Assembly: GCA_002361735.1 (NCBI GenBank)
Contig: DETS01000011.1
Location: 29,524 to 93,523, forward strand
DNA from: Lachnospiraceae bacterium UBA3282
Lineage (GTDB): Bacteria > Bacillota > Clostridia > Lachnospirales > Lachnospiraceae
Length of the DNA stretch: 64,000 bases
Reading direction: 5' to 3'
Below the pieces are notes generated by a model that saw nothing but the letters and a program-made list of their open reading frames with translations, had not been told where the DNA came from and searched no databases. The position numbers and the translations under genes were made by a program. How positions within the stretch are numbered: position 1 is the stretch's first letter; every line of letters begins with the position of its first letter. Shown here in pieces: positions 44,990 to 53,098 of this stretch.

Positions 44990-46567
44990 TCAGTTCGTCG
45001 TGCTGCCCTGGATTACGACTTTCCGCTTGTCAAGCGGAAAACCGCTCGCCGCTGCCCCCTCTTCGTAGACGCTGACCTCCACATCGTAAATCAGCTCCGT
45101 AACCTCGCCTGGATCAGGATCTTTGCCCATGGGGCTGCGCACGCCGTCCAACGTAAAGATATTCATGCCGCTTGTGCCGCTTAAATCCATATGCGTCCCG
45201 TTTACGGTAAACTGCGCCGGAATCTCCGGATTTGTACCGGGCGCACCGGCCAGATACTTTTCGCCCACCAGATTCAACCCCAAATTGGTCTTTAAGGTAA
45301 ACTTATCCTTGTCAAAATGCGGCTCATTGACCTCGACGTCAACGTGATAGAGCAGCTCCGCCGACAGCAGCTGCGGATCGCTCAAATACTCCGGGTCACT
45401 CAGATCGGGAAGCTTCTGCCCCGGATTTGCCGGGTCGTCCATCAGTTTCTCATACCGCTGCTTCGCAATCAGGAGATTTAAGTCCAGGCCCGAGTCGTTA
45501 TTTATGATGATCTTATCGGGCGCAGCCGCGCCGTAAAGCGGATAGTAGAAAATGTTGACGTTGAGTTTTCCGTCCTCCGTTCTGGCAATGCTGCCGCCGG
45601 GCATCTTATCCACCACGATCCCGGCGTCAATATCCCCATAGGTTGTCACCGGTATATCTATCCCGTTGATGTCTTTATAGTGAAACATATATTTCTGCGT
45701 GATCACCATATCCGCCTTAGGATCCCCGTTTTCATCGACCTCACCGCTGACCGAGAGATCTATGATGATTTCCCGACTAATCTGGTCAAAAAAGACAGGG
45801 GCATTTTTATAACAGACATAGTTCGCCGAAAGCGGCGTATTTTTCTTCCACAGGCTCTCATACGCATCGTCAAGATCTGCGTCCGCAACCCCGGATGCTT
45901 TGAGCTTCGCCTTGACAGCCGACTTTATATTCGTATTCTTAAAAACACTGTCAAGCACCGCCCGCCTGATCTTCGTTGACTCTACAAAGGTGCCGTTCTC
46001 TTTATCGATGCTCCTGGCGTCCGCCAAAGCCGCGTCGTTAAATATGCCGTCGTGTTTACGATCCGCTTTGAACGCGCCGCACATCGTACACTTTTCACCG
46101 TCAAAAAAAGCCTGTTCGTAGATATGGCTATGGGAAGCGAAACGTGCAGGATCCATATATCCTCTGGCGTCCACCACGATCTTAGCGTCGAACTTACTGC
46201 CCTGCATACTCACATCCTTCATGCTGAACACATAGAGTCCGTCCGTGGGATTGCCCATACCCGGCGCCTCCTCCGCCACGCCGCCCTTGATCAGTCTGCT
46301 GTCGATCACATAGAAACCGTCCGCAGGCTTATCAAACTGCGTCCTGATCTCCTCGATATTATAAGCCTTGAGTCCCTCCATGATATCCTGCGCCGCCGTG
46401 GTCGCCCGCAGGGTCTGTCTGGACCTGATGTTGAGTTTATTGGAAGACAGGAACAAATTCAACAGCGGGATCACAATGATAGCAAGGATAACAACTGCTA
46501 TCAAAAGCTCCAACAGAGAAAAACCGGCATCTTTATTCAATTTTCGCCTGTCTGCTGCTGTTGTCAA
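44990..46567 (-). CDS. PilV/GspI-like large minor pseudopilin
   Basis: A 525-residue prepilin-like protein. The leader of 15 residues ends at G15, then FSLLE with Glu at +5 (E20) and a 20-residue hydrophobic helix. A region with RQTLRATTAAQDIMEG resembles PilV. A zinc-like pair CTMC near residue 158 is flanked by His residues (HSHIYEQAFF upstream). It begins at TTG 46567, with GGGAGG 8 nt upstream. It is first in the pseudopilin block and lies 65 nt after pilO. Confidence 0.8.
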   Translation of the reverse strand: MTTAADRRKLNKDAGFSLLELLIAVVILAIIVIPLLNLFLSSNKLNIRSRQTLRATTAAQDIMEGLKAYNIEEIRTQFDKPADGFYVIDSRLIKGGVAEEAPGMGNPTDGLYVFSMKDVSMQGSKFDAKIVVDARGYMDPARFASHSHIYEQAFFDGEKCTMCGAFKADRKHDGIFNDAALADARSIDKENGTFVESTKIRRAVLDSVFKNTNIKSAVKAKLKASGVADADLDDAYESLWKKNTPLSANYVCYKNAPVFFDQISREIIIDLSVSGEVDENGDPKADMVITQKYMFHYKDINGIDIPVTTYGDIDAGIVVDKMPGGSIARTEDGKLNVNIFYYPLYGAAAPDKIIINNDSGLDLNLLIAKQRYEKLMDDPANPGQKLPDLSDPEYLSDPQLLSAELLYHVDVEVNEPHFDKDKFTLKTNLGLNLVGEKYLAGAPGTNPEIPAQFTVNGTHMDLSGTSGMNIFTLDGVRSPMGKDPDPGEVTELIYDVEVSVYEEGAAASGFPLDKRKVVIQGSTTN

Positions 46568-46632
46568 ACCGCTGCCCTCCCTTTCCTGATACTGCCTTTT
46601 GCGTTATGTTAACCAACGCTCGGATATCGTTC

Positions 46633-47484
46633 CTATTCCGCCGCGGGTTCCTCTGCTTCACCCTCGGCATTTTCACCTTCTTCGTTTTCCGCGCCTTCCT
46701 CCAGATCGGGAAGATTTCCCTCGCTGCGGATCACTCTTGTGCCAAAGATATTATTTGTACCCAAAAGCACACCGCCAAAGTCAGGCTCCTCGTACTCCTT
46801 GCCCTCCTGCCCGGGTACACAGAACAGATCCACTGTCGTGGAACCCTTCAAAAGCCCCGTCTGCTCATCGTAAACCACCGTCAGGTTGTTAATGACCATG
46901 CGGTCGGTCTGCATACAGATATTTTTGACGCTGCGCTTTAAGCCCTCATAAGATACTCCGTAATTAATCGTTGCTCTGCGGTACATCAGATTAAAAGGAT
47001 TCGCACCGGACGCATCGTGTGTCACATCCGCTTCGACCGTTGTGGGATCCTGCGTCCCCGTAGCGTCCTCGATTTCTTCCACTTCTTCGATCTCGTAGGT
47101 AGCATCCGGCATATCCGGATCCTGTGCCTCCACTATCGGCACCTCCAAAAGGGCGTCTATGGTGACGGACTCCACCTCCATCGGAGAAAGCAGTTCCTGA
47201 TTGATCGCCAAAAGGATCGCGTTTTCCTCGCGCACATCCACCGGGAAAAGCTGGTAAATTTCCTCCATCTCCCTGCGCATCCGCGCCGTCTCACTCTCGT
47301 AGGTGTCGCGGTTTTCCTTCTTGCTCTGCAGATCCGCGATCCGATCCTCCAACTGCTTATTCTCCTGCATAAGCGCCTCGTTCTTTTCCGTCGTCGGCTG
47401 GAATACAAACAGATAGGAGCAAACGGCAGCCAGGATACCCAGAAAACCAACCAAAATCAATATATCTCTCTTTGATACCTTCAT
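46633..47484 (-). CDS. pilO: PilO-like pilus alignment protein
   Basis: A 283-residue single-pass protein. A membrane helix at about 10-30 is followed by a coiled coil (about 35-75) and a small extracellular alpha/beta domain. A Glu/Ala-rich acidic tail ends the protein. PilO pairs with PilN to link the cytoplasmic PilM-PilC parts to the outside. Here it follows the PilM-PilN fusion by 12 nt. Family membership rests on topology and position. Confidence 0.8.
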   Translation of the reverse strand: MKVSKRDILILVGFLGILAAVCSYLFVFQPTTEKNEALMQENKQLEDRIADLQSKKENRDTYESETARMRREMEEIYQLFPVDVREENAILLAINQELLSPMEVESVTIDALLEVPIVEAQDPDMPDATYEIEEVEEIEDATGTQDPTTVEADVTHDASGANPFNLMYRRATINYGVSYEGLKRSVKNICMQTDRMVINNLTVVYDEQTGLLKGSTTVDLFCVPGQEGKEYEEPDFGGVLLGTNNIFGTRVIRSEGNLPDLEEGAENEEGENAEGEAEEPAAE

Positions 47485-47496
47485 CCCGCCTGCCTC

Positions 47497-49260
47497 CTAT
47501 TCCGCTGCTGCAGCCGCATCCGCGTCTGTTCCGCCGTCTTCTGTATCTTCTGTATCTTCCGTCTCCTCGGGCGGCTCATAGCCCACTGCCTGATAGGGCG
47601 CCGTCACCGTAAAGTTGACTGTATGCTCGCCGCTCTCCTGATTCTCCTCCTCGACAATGGAAGTCACTGTCACGCGATCCGGAATCAACGAGTGGAAGGT
47701 ACGCATCTGCTCCACCGTCTCACCCACATCATCCTTTGTCTGCACCTTCATATTGATGCTGACCTCGAGGGAACTGCTGGAAAAGGAAACAACATTGACA
47801 TTGGAGGGCAGCTTATCCTCGAGCTCTCCCAAAAATTCTTCCAGCTCCTCGTTCCTGCTCTCCGTCGCGTCGTACATGGCGCCTACCATAGCACGCTCCG
47901 TCTGTACTCTGACATATTCATTATAGATGGGGATGATATCTTCCAGACTGCCCGCCTGCGCCTTTAACTCCATATTCGTCTTTGTCAGCTTCGCGTAGTT
48001 GACCATCGGAATCGCTGCCAGAGCGGCGGCCGCCGCCAGACCAACGCCAAAGATACTGTAAGCAAGCGGCGCCCAATTCGTCCCCTTTTCCGCGCTGCTG
48101 CCTGCTTTGCCCTTCTTTTCCTTACCGCGCTTCTCCGCCTCCTGCTTAAAATCAAGCGGTGCGACAGCGGCGCCCACGCAGGCTATGTATTCGCTGAAGC
48201 ACTCGTTCTTAAAGTTACGCATCAGGTTCCAGCCTGCCGCTTCCTTTAAGACCGTCACCGGCATATTGACTTCCTGAGAAATCAATTCGCCCATGCCCTT
48301 AAAGTCCGCGCCGAGACCCGTGATGAGGATCCTTTCGATGCCTTCGCCCGAAGTCCTGGACGCATAGTAATCGATGACACGGGAGATACCGTTGACCAGC
48401 GGCACAATGGCATCCATCACGTCCTCCAGCGCCTTGGTCTTTGCCGTCCGCACCACAGGCTGCGGCTCCGGTCTGCCGATATGCGGTTCCTCCGTCTCAA
48501 CTTTCTCTGTCTTTGATTTATCCTCCAGCGTGATACACTCGTTTCGCTGCAGCACGCGGATCGCCTGCTCCACGGAAGTAACCTCGCCCCAGCAGAGCGT
48601 GTTCATGACCGCCTCCATGACCGCCTCCACGCCGTAGGAAACGTTTCTGGTAAAGGTCATCACGGAATCCTCCACCGCCATCACCAGGGAAGACCGCTCG
48701 TCAATCTTAACGACGATGTGCTTTCCTTTTGCACACTCGTCCTTCACTACCTGATAAATACTGTTGCTGGCGTAGTCAATCGCCGCCACCTCCAGCTTCA
48801 GCGCCTTCGCCAGCTCATAATAACCCGTAAGGAGCGAGGACGGTACTGCAATCACCATCAGCTTATACTGCTGAGAGCCCTTTTCCCCGACTGTCCCTAA
48901 GATCGTATAAGAAAGCTGATACTGGCTTAAGTCCACCGGAAAATAATCCGAAGCGTTGGCGTTGACCACGTCCGCGATCCTGTTCTCCTTTACAAAGGGG
49001 ATCATGACTTCACGGCTGGCGATCTTGGAAGAACCGATCGTGAACACCACCTGTTTGGTCTTTACATGGTTCACCGCAAGCGCGCGCTGCAGATTCGCCA
49101 CATATTCGGGAGTCGCATTCAGCGCGCCGTCGTTAATGATCTCCGCGCCGTTTGCCACCGTAAAACTCTTATAGATTCTGTGTGTCTTCGCCTTGTAGTC
49201 CACTTCGCAGACTTTCGTCAGCGAATAGCCGATCTCTATCGTGATCGCTCTGGAAGCCAT
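47497..49260 (-). CDS. PilM-PilN fusion protein
   Basis: A 587-residue protein that joins two normally separate assembly proteins. Residues 1 to about 370 are PilM-like, an actin/FtsA-fold ATPase (IEIGYSLTKVCEV, VVFTIGSSKI, ILITGLGADF). After a Lys-rich linker (about 371-395) comes one membrane helix (about 397-420), a coiled coil and a PilN-like extracellular domain (about 420-545), then an acidic Glu/Asp/Thr tail. PilM binds the N-terminus of PilN in other species, so fusion fixes that contact. GGGAGG is about 10 nt before the ATG. It is the first gene after a 190-nt structured leader. Confidence 0.85.
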   Translation of the reverse strand: MASRAITIEIGYSLTKVCEVDYKAKTHRIYKSFTVANGAEIINDGALNATPEYVANLQRALAVNHVKTKQVVFTIGSSKIASREVMIPFVKENRIADVVNANASDYFPVDLSQYQLSYTILGTVGEKGSQQYKLMVIAVPSSLLTGYYELAKALKLEVAAIDYASNSIYQVVKDECAKGKHIVVKIDERSSLVMAVEDSVMTFTRNVSYGVEAVMEAVMNTLCWGEVTSVEQAIRVLQRNECITLEDKSKTEKVETEEPHIGRPEPQPVVRTAKTKALEDVMDAIVPLVNGISRVIDYYASRTSGEGIERILITGLGADFKGMGELISQEVNMPVTVLKEAAGWNLMRNFKNECFSEYIACVGAAVAPLDFKQEAEKRGKEKKGKAGSSAEKGTNWAPLAYSIFGVGLAAAAALAAIPMVNYAKLTKTNMELKAQAGSLEDIIPIYNEYVRVQTERAMVGAMYDATESRNEELEEFLGELEDKLPSNVNVVSFSSSSLEVSINMKVQTKDDVGETVEQMRTFHSLIPDRVTVTSIVEEENQESGEHTVNFTVTAPYQAVGYEPPEETEDTEDTEDGGTDADAAAAAE

Positions 49261-49450
49261 TTGCCATTTCCTCCCTCATTTCGCCAGGCGCTCAAAAACG
49301 CCTGCCGATATTCTCATCTATAAAGTGACAATAAACCTGCCGGGGATGCCCGCAGGTATTATTTCCTAAATTAGATTCACTCTGCCGTGCTTGAAAAACC
49401 GACGGTTTTCCTCGCTCGCGGGCTGTTCTACGCTCCGCTTCCGGCAGCGC
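49261..49450 (-). other. Structured 190-nt intergenic region before pilMN
   Basis: A non-coding stretch between the prepilin peptidase and the PilM-PilN gene. On the minus strand it holds an AAAAC/GTTTT stem, a stem of ACCTGC with GCAGGT with extra GGG/CCC pairs inside (49335-49357, followed by TTTATT), and a CAGGCG/CGCCTG stem 25-30 nt before the ribosome site. The middle hairpin could be an attenuator. No clear promoter was found. Confidence 0.45.
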
Positions 49451-50206
49451 TCACAGCAATCGTGAAAAGTACCAGTTTATCATCCGCTCGCCCCACAGCG
49501 CCGCGATCATGACGCCCATCGATAAGTAGGGTCCCATCGCCAATACATGCCCCTCGCCGCTTACTTTCATGCGGATCACATGGATGACTGCGCCCAAAAC
49601 ACAGCCGAGCAGAAACGCCAAAATAATCAATTTCCAGCCGAGCAGCAGTCCGCAGGCTGCCATCAGCTTCACATCGCCGCCGCCGATCGCTCTGCCGCCG
49701 GTGGCATAGTACAAAATCGCTAACACAATACTGACAGAAAGGGAGCCGATCAAGTAGGTAAGGATATTGGAGAAGTCCGTCGCCGCCCGGATCAGCCCCA
49801 GTGCCAGTATAAACAGATTGATTCCAAAGGGAATCTCATAAGTCCTAAAATCGATCACGCTCAACACAAGGAGCGCGGAAGCCAATAGACAATAGAGTAG
49901 GGAATCTATGCCTATACCGCCTGTCCATACGATACAAACGTATAAGATTCCGTTCGCCGCCTCAATCAGAGGATACTGGACAGAAAGTTTCGCGCCGCAT
50001 TTGCGGCACTTTCCCCGCAGGGCAAGGAAGCTGAACAGCGGGATCATATCGTACCATTTGAGGTGGTAGCCGCAGCTCATACAATGGGAGGCGGTCTTTA
50101 CGATGTCCTCCTTCTTCGGGATGCGATAGATGCAGACGTTTAAGAAGCTGCCGATCACGATGCCAAAGATGAATATGATGCAGTAGAGTATGATATCCGG
50201 TGCCAT
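49451..50206 (-). CDS. pilD: Prepilin peptidase (PilD, A24 family)
   Basis: About 251 residues. It has an N-terminal methyltransferase-like segment with two zinc-binding Cys pairs (C42-x2-C45 and C67-x2-C70). The aspartyl protease core follows, with D119 in the DFRTYEIP segment and D178 in GGGDVK. About eight membrane helices are expected. It cleaves prepilin leaders and methylates the new N-terminus. AAAGGA lies 6 nt before the ATG at 50206. A frame continues upstream through a 12-G tract to a TTG at 50263 without a ribosome site and is not used. Confidence 0.93.
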   Translation of the reverse strand: MAPDIILYCIIFIFGIVIGSFLNVCIYRIPKKEDIVKTASHCMSCGYHLKWYDMIPLFSFLALRGKCRKCGAKLSVQYPLIEAANGILYVCIVWTGGIGIDSLLYCLLASALLVLSVIDFRTYEIPFGINLFILALGLIRAATDFSNILTYLIGSLSVSIVLAILYYATGGRAIGGGDVKLMAACGLLLGWKLIILAFLLGCVLGAVIHVIRMKVSGEGHVLAMGPYLSMGVMIAALWGERMINWYFSRLL

Positions 50207-50245
50207 GTCCTGTCCTTTACGGGAAAATTGGTTGGTAACGTATTT

Positions 50246-50257
50246 CCCCCCCCCCCC
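50246..50257 (-). repeat. Homopolymer G12 tract upstream of pilD
   Basis: Twelve consecutive C on the plus strand (G on the minus strand) about 40 nt before the pilD start codon, within the pilin-to-peptidase gap. Tracts of this length slip at high rates in many bacteria. In sequencing data its length may vary between reads. Confidence 0.97.
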
Positions 50258-50360
50258 ATGCAAAAATGCGTTTTTTGAAGTTCGCTTTTCTGCACAGAGG
50301 GCGAGGGGTTACGTTGTGTTGCTTATGTCTTTATCTTATGTAGGTTGTGCGGGTAGGTTA

Positions 50361-50837
50361 TCAGGTCCCGGCAGGCTTGCCAGCCATAGCATCCTGAAAA
50401 GCAGTGGTAGCTTTTCCGCCTGTGTTTGTATAAACCCAGGTAATATCACCATTAGCCCCCATTGTTCCCGTCATCGTATAAGTAGCCCATCTGGTCTTGC
50501 TGACACACTTAATATCAGCTACCTTGAGCCCTGCCGCTTTGATTGCATCCGTTCCAACTGCTGATGCAGTACCATCTATTGTTGTGCCGGTACCCTCAAC
50601 CTTAATTTCAATAGTCTGCCCTGCAGTCGCGGAAGATGATGCCTCAGGATCAGCGCACCATGTTTCAACTGCAATTTTGAGCTCGGTCGCATTCTGCAGA
50701 TCGGTTGAGTTACGGGATCTCTCCACGTATTTCAGGTACTGAGGAGCCAGTACCACGATCAGGATCGCCATGATCGCGATAACGATAATCAGCTCGACGA
50801 GGGAGAAACCTTTGTTGTTCATGTTCTCTTTTTTCAT
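50361..50837 (-). CDS. pilA: Major type IV pilin
   Basis: A 158-residue class IVa-style prepilin. The leader of ten residues ends at G10, then FSLVE with Glu at +5 (E15) and a long N-terminal helix. The globular part is small and rich in Ala, Thr and Gly, with Cys61 and Cys111 available for a disulfide. It is the only pilin here of normal size. AAAGGAGAAGG precedes the ATG at 50837. It follows a 9-bp hairpin that overlaps the end of the upstream small ORF. Confidence 0.9.
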   Translation of the reverse strand: MKKENMNNKGFSLVELIIVIAIMAILIVVLAPQYLKYVERSRNSTDLQNATELKIAVETWCADPEASSSATAGQTIEIKVEGTGTTIDGTASAVGTDAIKAAGLKVADIKCVSKTRWATYTMTGTMGANGDITWVYTNTGGKATTAFQDAMAGKPAGT

Positions 50838-50894
50838 TGTTTCCTTCTCCTTTTCCTCATGATTCTTGGTTGTTTGGTTTTTGGTTACTCTATC

Positions 50895-50929
50895 TTAAAC
50901 GCGGCTGTTCCCTACTCAGGCGCGTTTAA
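50895..50929 (-). other. Hairpin between the 58-residue ORF and pilA
   Basis: A perfect 9-bp inverted repeat TTAAACGCG / CGCGTTTAA (arms 50921-50929 and 50895-50903) with a 17-nt loop. The TAA stop of the small ORF lies inside the first arm. No U-run follows. The next 55 nt before pilA are A/C-rich and unstructured. It could stabilise a processed pilA mRNA. Confidence 0.5.
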
Positions 50930-51102
50930 TTCGGTTTGTTTTTCCTCTCCCGGAATTGACGCTCCAGTCGTTTCAATAATTCTTTATTTTCCCGAAATAT
51001 CTGTCTCAATTCTTCCTCATCCACATCATCTCTCTGCCCTGCCGGACAAAGGGTAATCGGTGCAGGATTAAATTTTATATCGTTCAATGTATACTCACTC
51101 AT
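50926..51102 (-). CDS. Small acidic/basic coiled-coil protein of unknown function
   Basis: A 58-residue protein that I do not recognise. The first half is short and Pro/Asn-containing. The second (about 26-55) is a highly charged amphipathic helix (EEELRQIFRENKELLKRLE) likely to form a coiled coil. GGAAGGTG precedes the ATG at 51102. It follows the JAMM-like gene by 16 nt, so the pair is probably co-translated. A partner or regulator of that protein is a guess. Confidence 0.6.
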   Translation of the reverse strand: MSEYTLNDIKFNPAPITLCPAGQRDDVDEEELRQIFRENKELLKRLERQFRERKNKPN

Positions 51103-51118
51103 TTTTTCACCTTCCAAA

Positions 51119-51712
51119 CTAATGATAAAACAGTCCAACCTCACTGCACCTTGCCAAGAAGGTCAAACTCGCCATATAATATTCCTGTACCTTTGATTTC
51201 GCTGTTAATCCAACAATACACTCGTTATATAATTCCATAGAAGCATCGTAGTTATATTCATTATCTTTGCAAAGATAATGGACAATACCTTGATTTGTAA
51301 CTACTACCATTATTCTAATTGACTCAAAATGAAGAAAAAATCTTATATCTTCTATCGATAATGTCTGCGTAGACGGATGATTATGCAAAACCACCACAGC
51401 GCATCTTCGTGATGACAAAATCAAATGATTCGATGCCGTATCTGCACAGATATCTACTTCATGTTCATCCCCAAAAGAAATACCAATTTCTTTCCACGGA
51501 TCATCTCCATCTAATGTACAGGTTATTGCCACCTCATTGCTATTGTTTTCTGTCTGCGATGTGAGCAAAACAAGTTTCGCCAACTGATACAGCACATCAC
51601 TTTCCTTGTCGCTTAGTCCCCTGTATTGTATCAAAGGAACTTTTTCAACAGCAACATCTGTAATATATATCTTTTTATCTCTCTTTTTTGCAAATAGTTT
51701 CGTTTCTTCCAC
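51119..51712 (-). CDS. JAMM/RadC-like putative metalloprotease-fold protein
   Basis: A 197-residue protein with the zinc motif HNHPSTQTLSIED (about residues 114-126): two His, then Ser and Asp at JAMM spacing, as in the RadC/MPN+ fold. The fold includes proteases and de-ampylating or deubiquitinating enzymes, but RadC function is itself unclear. The gene is visibly more AT-rich than its neighbours and begins at GTG 51712 with only a distant AAGGAAG. It lies between pilC and pilA, where no known pilus gene of this family belongs. Transfer is a fair inference. Confidence 0.7.
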   Translation of the reverse strand: MEETKLFAKKRDKKIYITDVAVEKVPLIQYRGLSDKESDVLYQLAKLVLLTSQTENNSNEVAITCTLDGDDPWKEIGISFGDEHEVDICADTASNHLILSSRRCAVVVLHNHPSTQTLSIEDIRFFLHFESIRIMVVVTNQGIVHYLCKDNEYNYDASMELYNECIVGLTAKSKVQEYYMASLTFLARCSEVGLFYH

Positions 51713-51758
51713 TCTATTTTATGCAACCGCTTCCTTAATACTCTATACTATCATTTAT

Positions 51759-52973
51759 TTACAGGTTATCCAGTGCCGCGTACATCGTCACCATAGGCGC
51801 CATCACCGCCGCGATCAGGATGCCGACGATACCCGCCAGTACGATGATGATCATGGGCTCCATAGCCGCCATCAGGGACTGCACCGCCATCTCCACTTCT
51901 TCTTCGTAGTAGTCCGCCAGTTTATTGAGCATCTCCTCCGTGGAACCCGCTTCCTCACCGATCCTCATCATATGATAGACCATGGGCGGGAACAAACCGC
52001 AGGTCTGCACGGGCTGCGATAAGGGCACGCCGACCATGATCTGCTCGAGCGCCGACTTTAAGGCTTCCTTAAACCAGATATTCGTCATGGTGTCCGAGAC
52101 GATGTCCACCGCCTCGATCAGAGGCACGCCTGCCGTCAGCAGGGTGCTTAACGTCCGCGCCATCTGTGCGCTGGCTGTTTTTACCACCAGATTCTTAATT
52201 GCGGGAATCTTTAACTGCAGCTTCCCGAACACATGCTTGCCGGAATTGGTCTTTGCGTATGTCTTAATCAAAAATACGACAGCTATGACCACGGGAATGA
52301 TGATGTACCAGTTATTTTGAATAAAATTACTGAGGGCGACCACCGCCAGCGTGATTGCCGGAAGCTCCGTATCGAGCTGCTCAAACATATCCATATAACG
52401 GGGGATGACGAACACCAGCATCACGATCACGACCACTACCGCAATGATTGCCACCACGATCGGGTAGATCATGGCTTTCTTTACCAATGCCTGCGTCTTT
52501 GCGGATTTCTCGAACTGGATCGCCATGCGCTCCATCGCCGTATCCAGACTGCCGGACGCCTCGCCCGCCCTCGCCATCTGCACCAAAAGCTCCGGGAACA
52601 CTGCCGGATGCTCCGCCAGGGAATCGGCAAAGCTCTCGCCCTTTTCCACATCGGCACGCACGGCGTAGAGGGCTTTCTGCATCTTCTTATTTTCCGTGGA
52701 ATCCGCCAGCATGTTCAGGGTCTCGATGATCGTGACACCCGCTCTGGTGATGCTGGCAAACTGTCTGCAGAACACTGCCATATCACGGGGTGTCGGCTTG
52801 CTGCCGAAATCAAAGCTGATATCCTTGGTCAGCATATTCTGCTCTGTCAGTTCCAGCACAATAAGACCCTGATTTTTCAGATCCCTGAGCGCGAGATCCT
52901 TATTATCAGCGTCTCTACTGCCTTTTACTTCCTTGCCGCTTTTATCGATCGCAACATATCCCCAGACCGCCAT
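51759..52973 (-). CDS. pilC: PilC, inner-membrane platform protein of the pilus
   Basis: About 404 residues of the GspF/PilC family. Two repeated GspF domains carry the conserved FCRQFASITRAGV and ARTLSTLLTAGVPL segments, and three membrane segments are present. The AKTQALVKKAMIYPIVVAI region is intact. PilC links the ATPases PilB and PilT to the pilin base. GGAGG is 7 nt before the ATG at 52973; the longer frame to 53039 has no ribosome site and starts in repetitive G/C sequence. Confidence 0.94.
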   Translation of the reverse strand: MAVWGYVAIDKSGKEVKGSRDADNKDLALRDLKNQGLIVLELTEQNMLTKDISFDFGSKPTPRDMAVFCRQFASITRAGVTIIETLNMLADSTENKKMQKALYAVRADVEKGESFADSLAEHPAVFPELLVQMARAGEASGSLDTAMERMAIQFEKSAKTQALVKKAMIYPIVVAIIAVVVVIVMLVFVIPRYMDMFEQLDTELPAITLAVVALSNFIQNNWYIIIPVVIAVVFLIKTYAKTNSGKHVFGKLQLKIPAIKNLVVKTASAQMARTLSTLLTAGVPLIEAVDIVSDTMTNIWFKEALKSALEQIMVGVPLSQPVQTCGLFPPMVYHMMRIGEEAGSTEEMLNKLADYYEEEVEMAVQSLMAAMEPMIIIVLAGIVGILIAAVMAPMVTMYAALDNL

Positions 52974-53033
52974 CGCATATCCTCCGTATTCCCCCTTATA
53001 TACCCAGATACAAGAGTTTGCCCGCGACCCCCC

Positions 53034-53047
53034 TGACACCTGTCAGA
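53034..53047 (-). other. Short palindrome upstream of pilC
   Basis: CTGACA and TGTCAG separated by two bases, followed on the minus strand by a run of six G. It lies 60-75 nt before the pilC start codon and is too short to be a terminator. It may be a protein-binding site or chance. Confidence 0.3.
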
Positions 53048-53098
53048 GATACTAGCGCCGATTTCTACCATTCGGTACTAATTGTCTTATAGGTATCA

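Noticed and set aside
50206..50263. Extended N-terminus of the prepilin peptidase through the G tract
   Set aside because: It would start at TTG without a ribosome site and add a non-conserved stretch before the normal first membrane helix.
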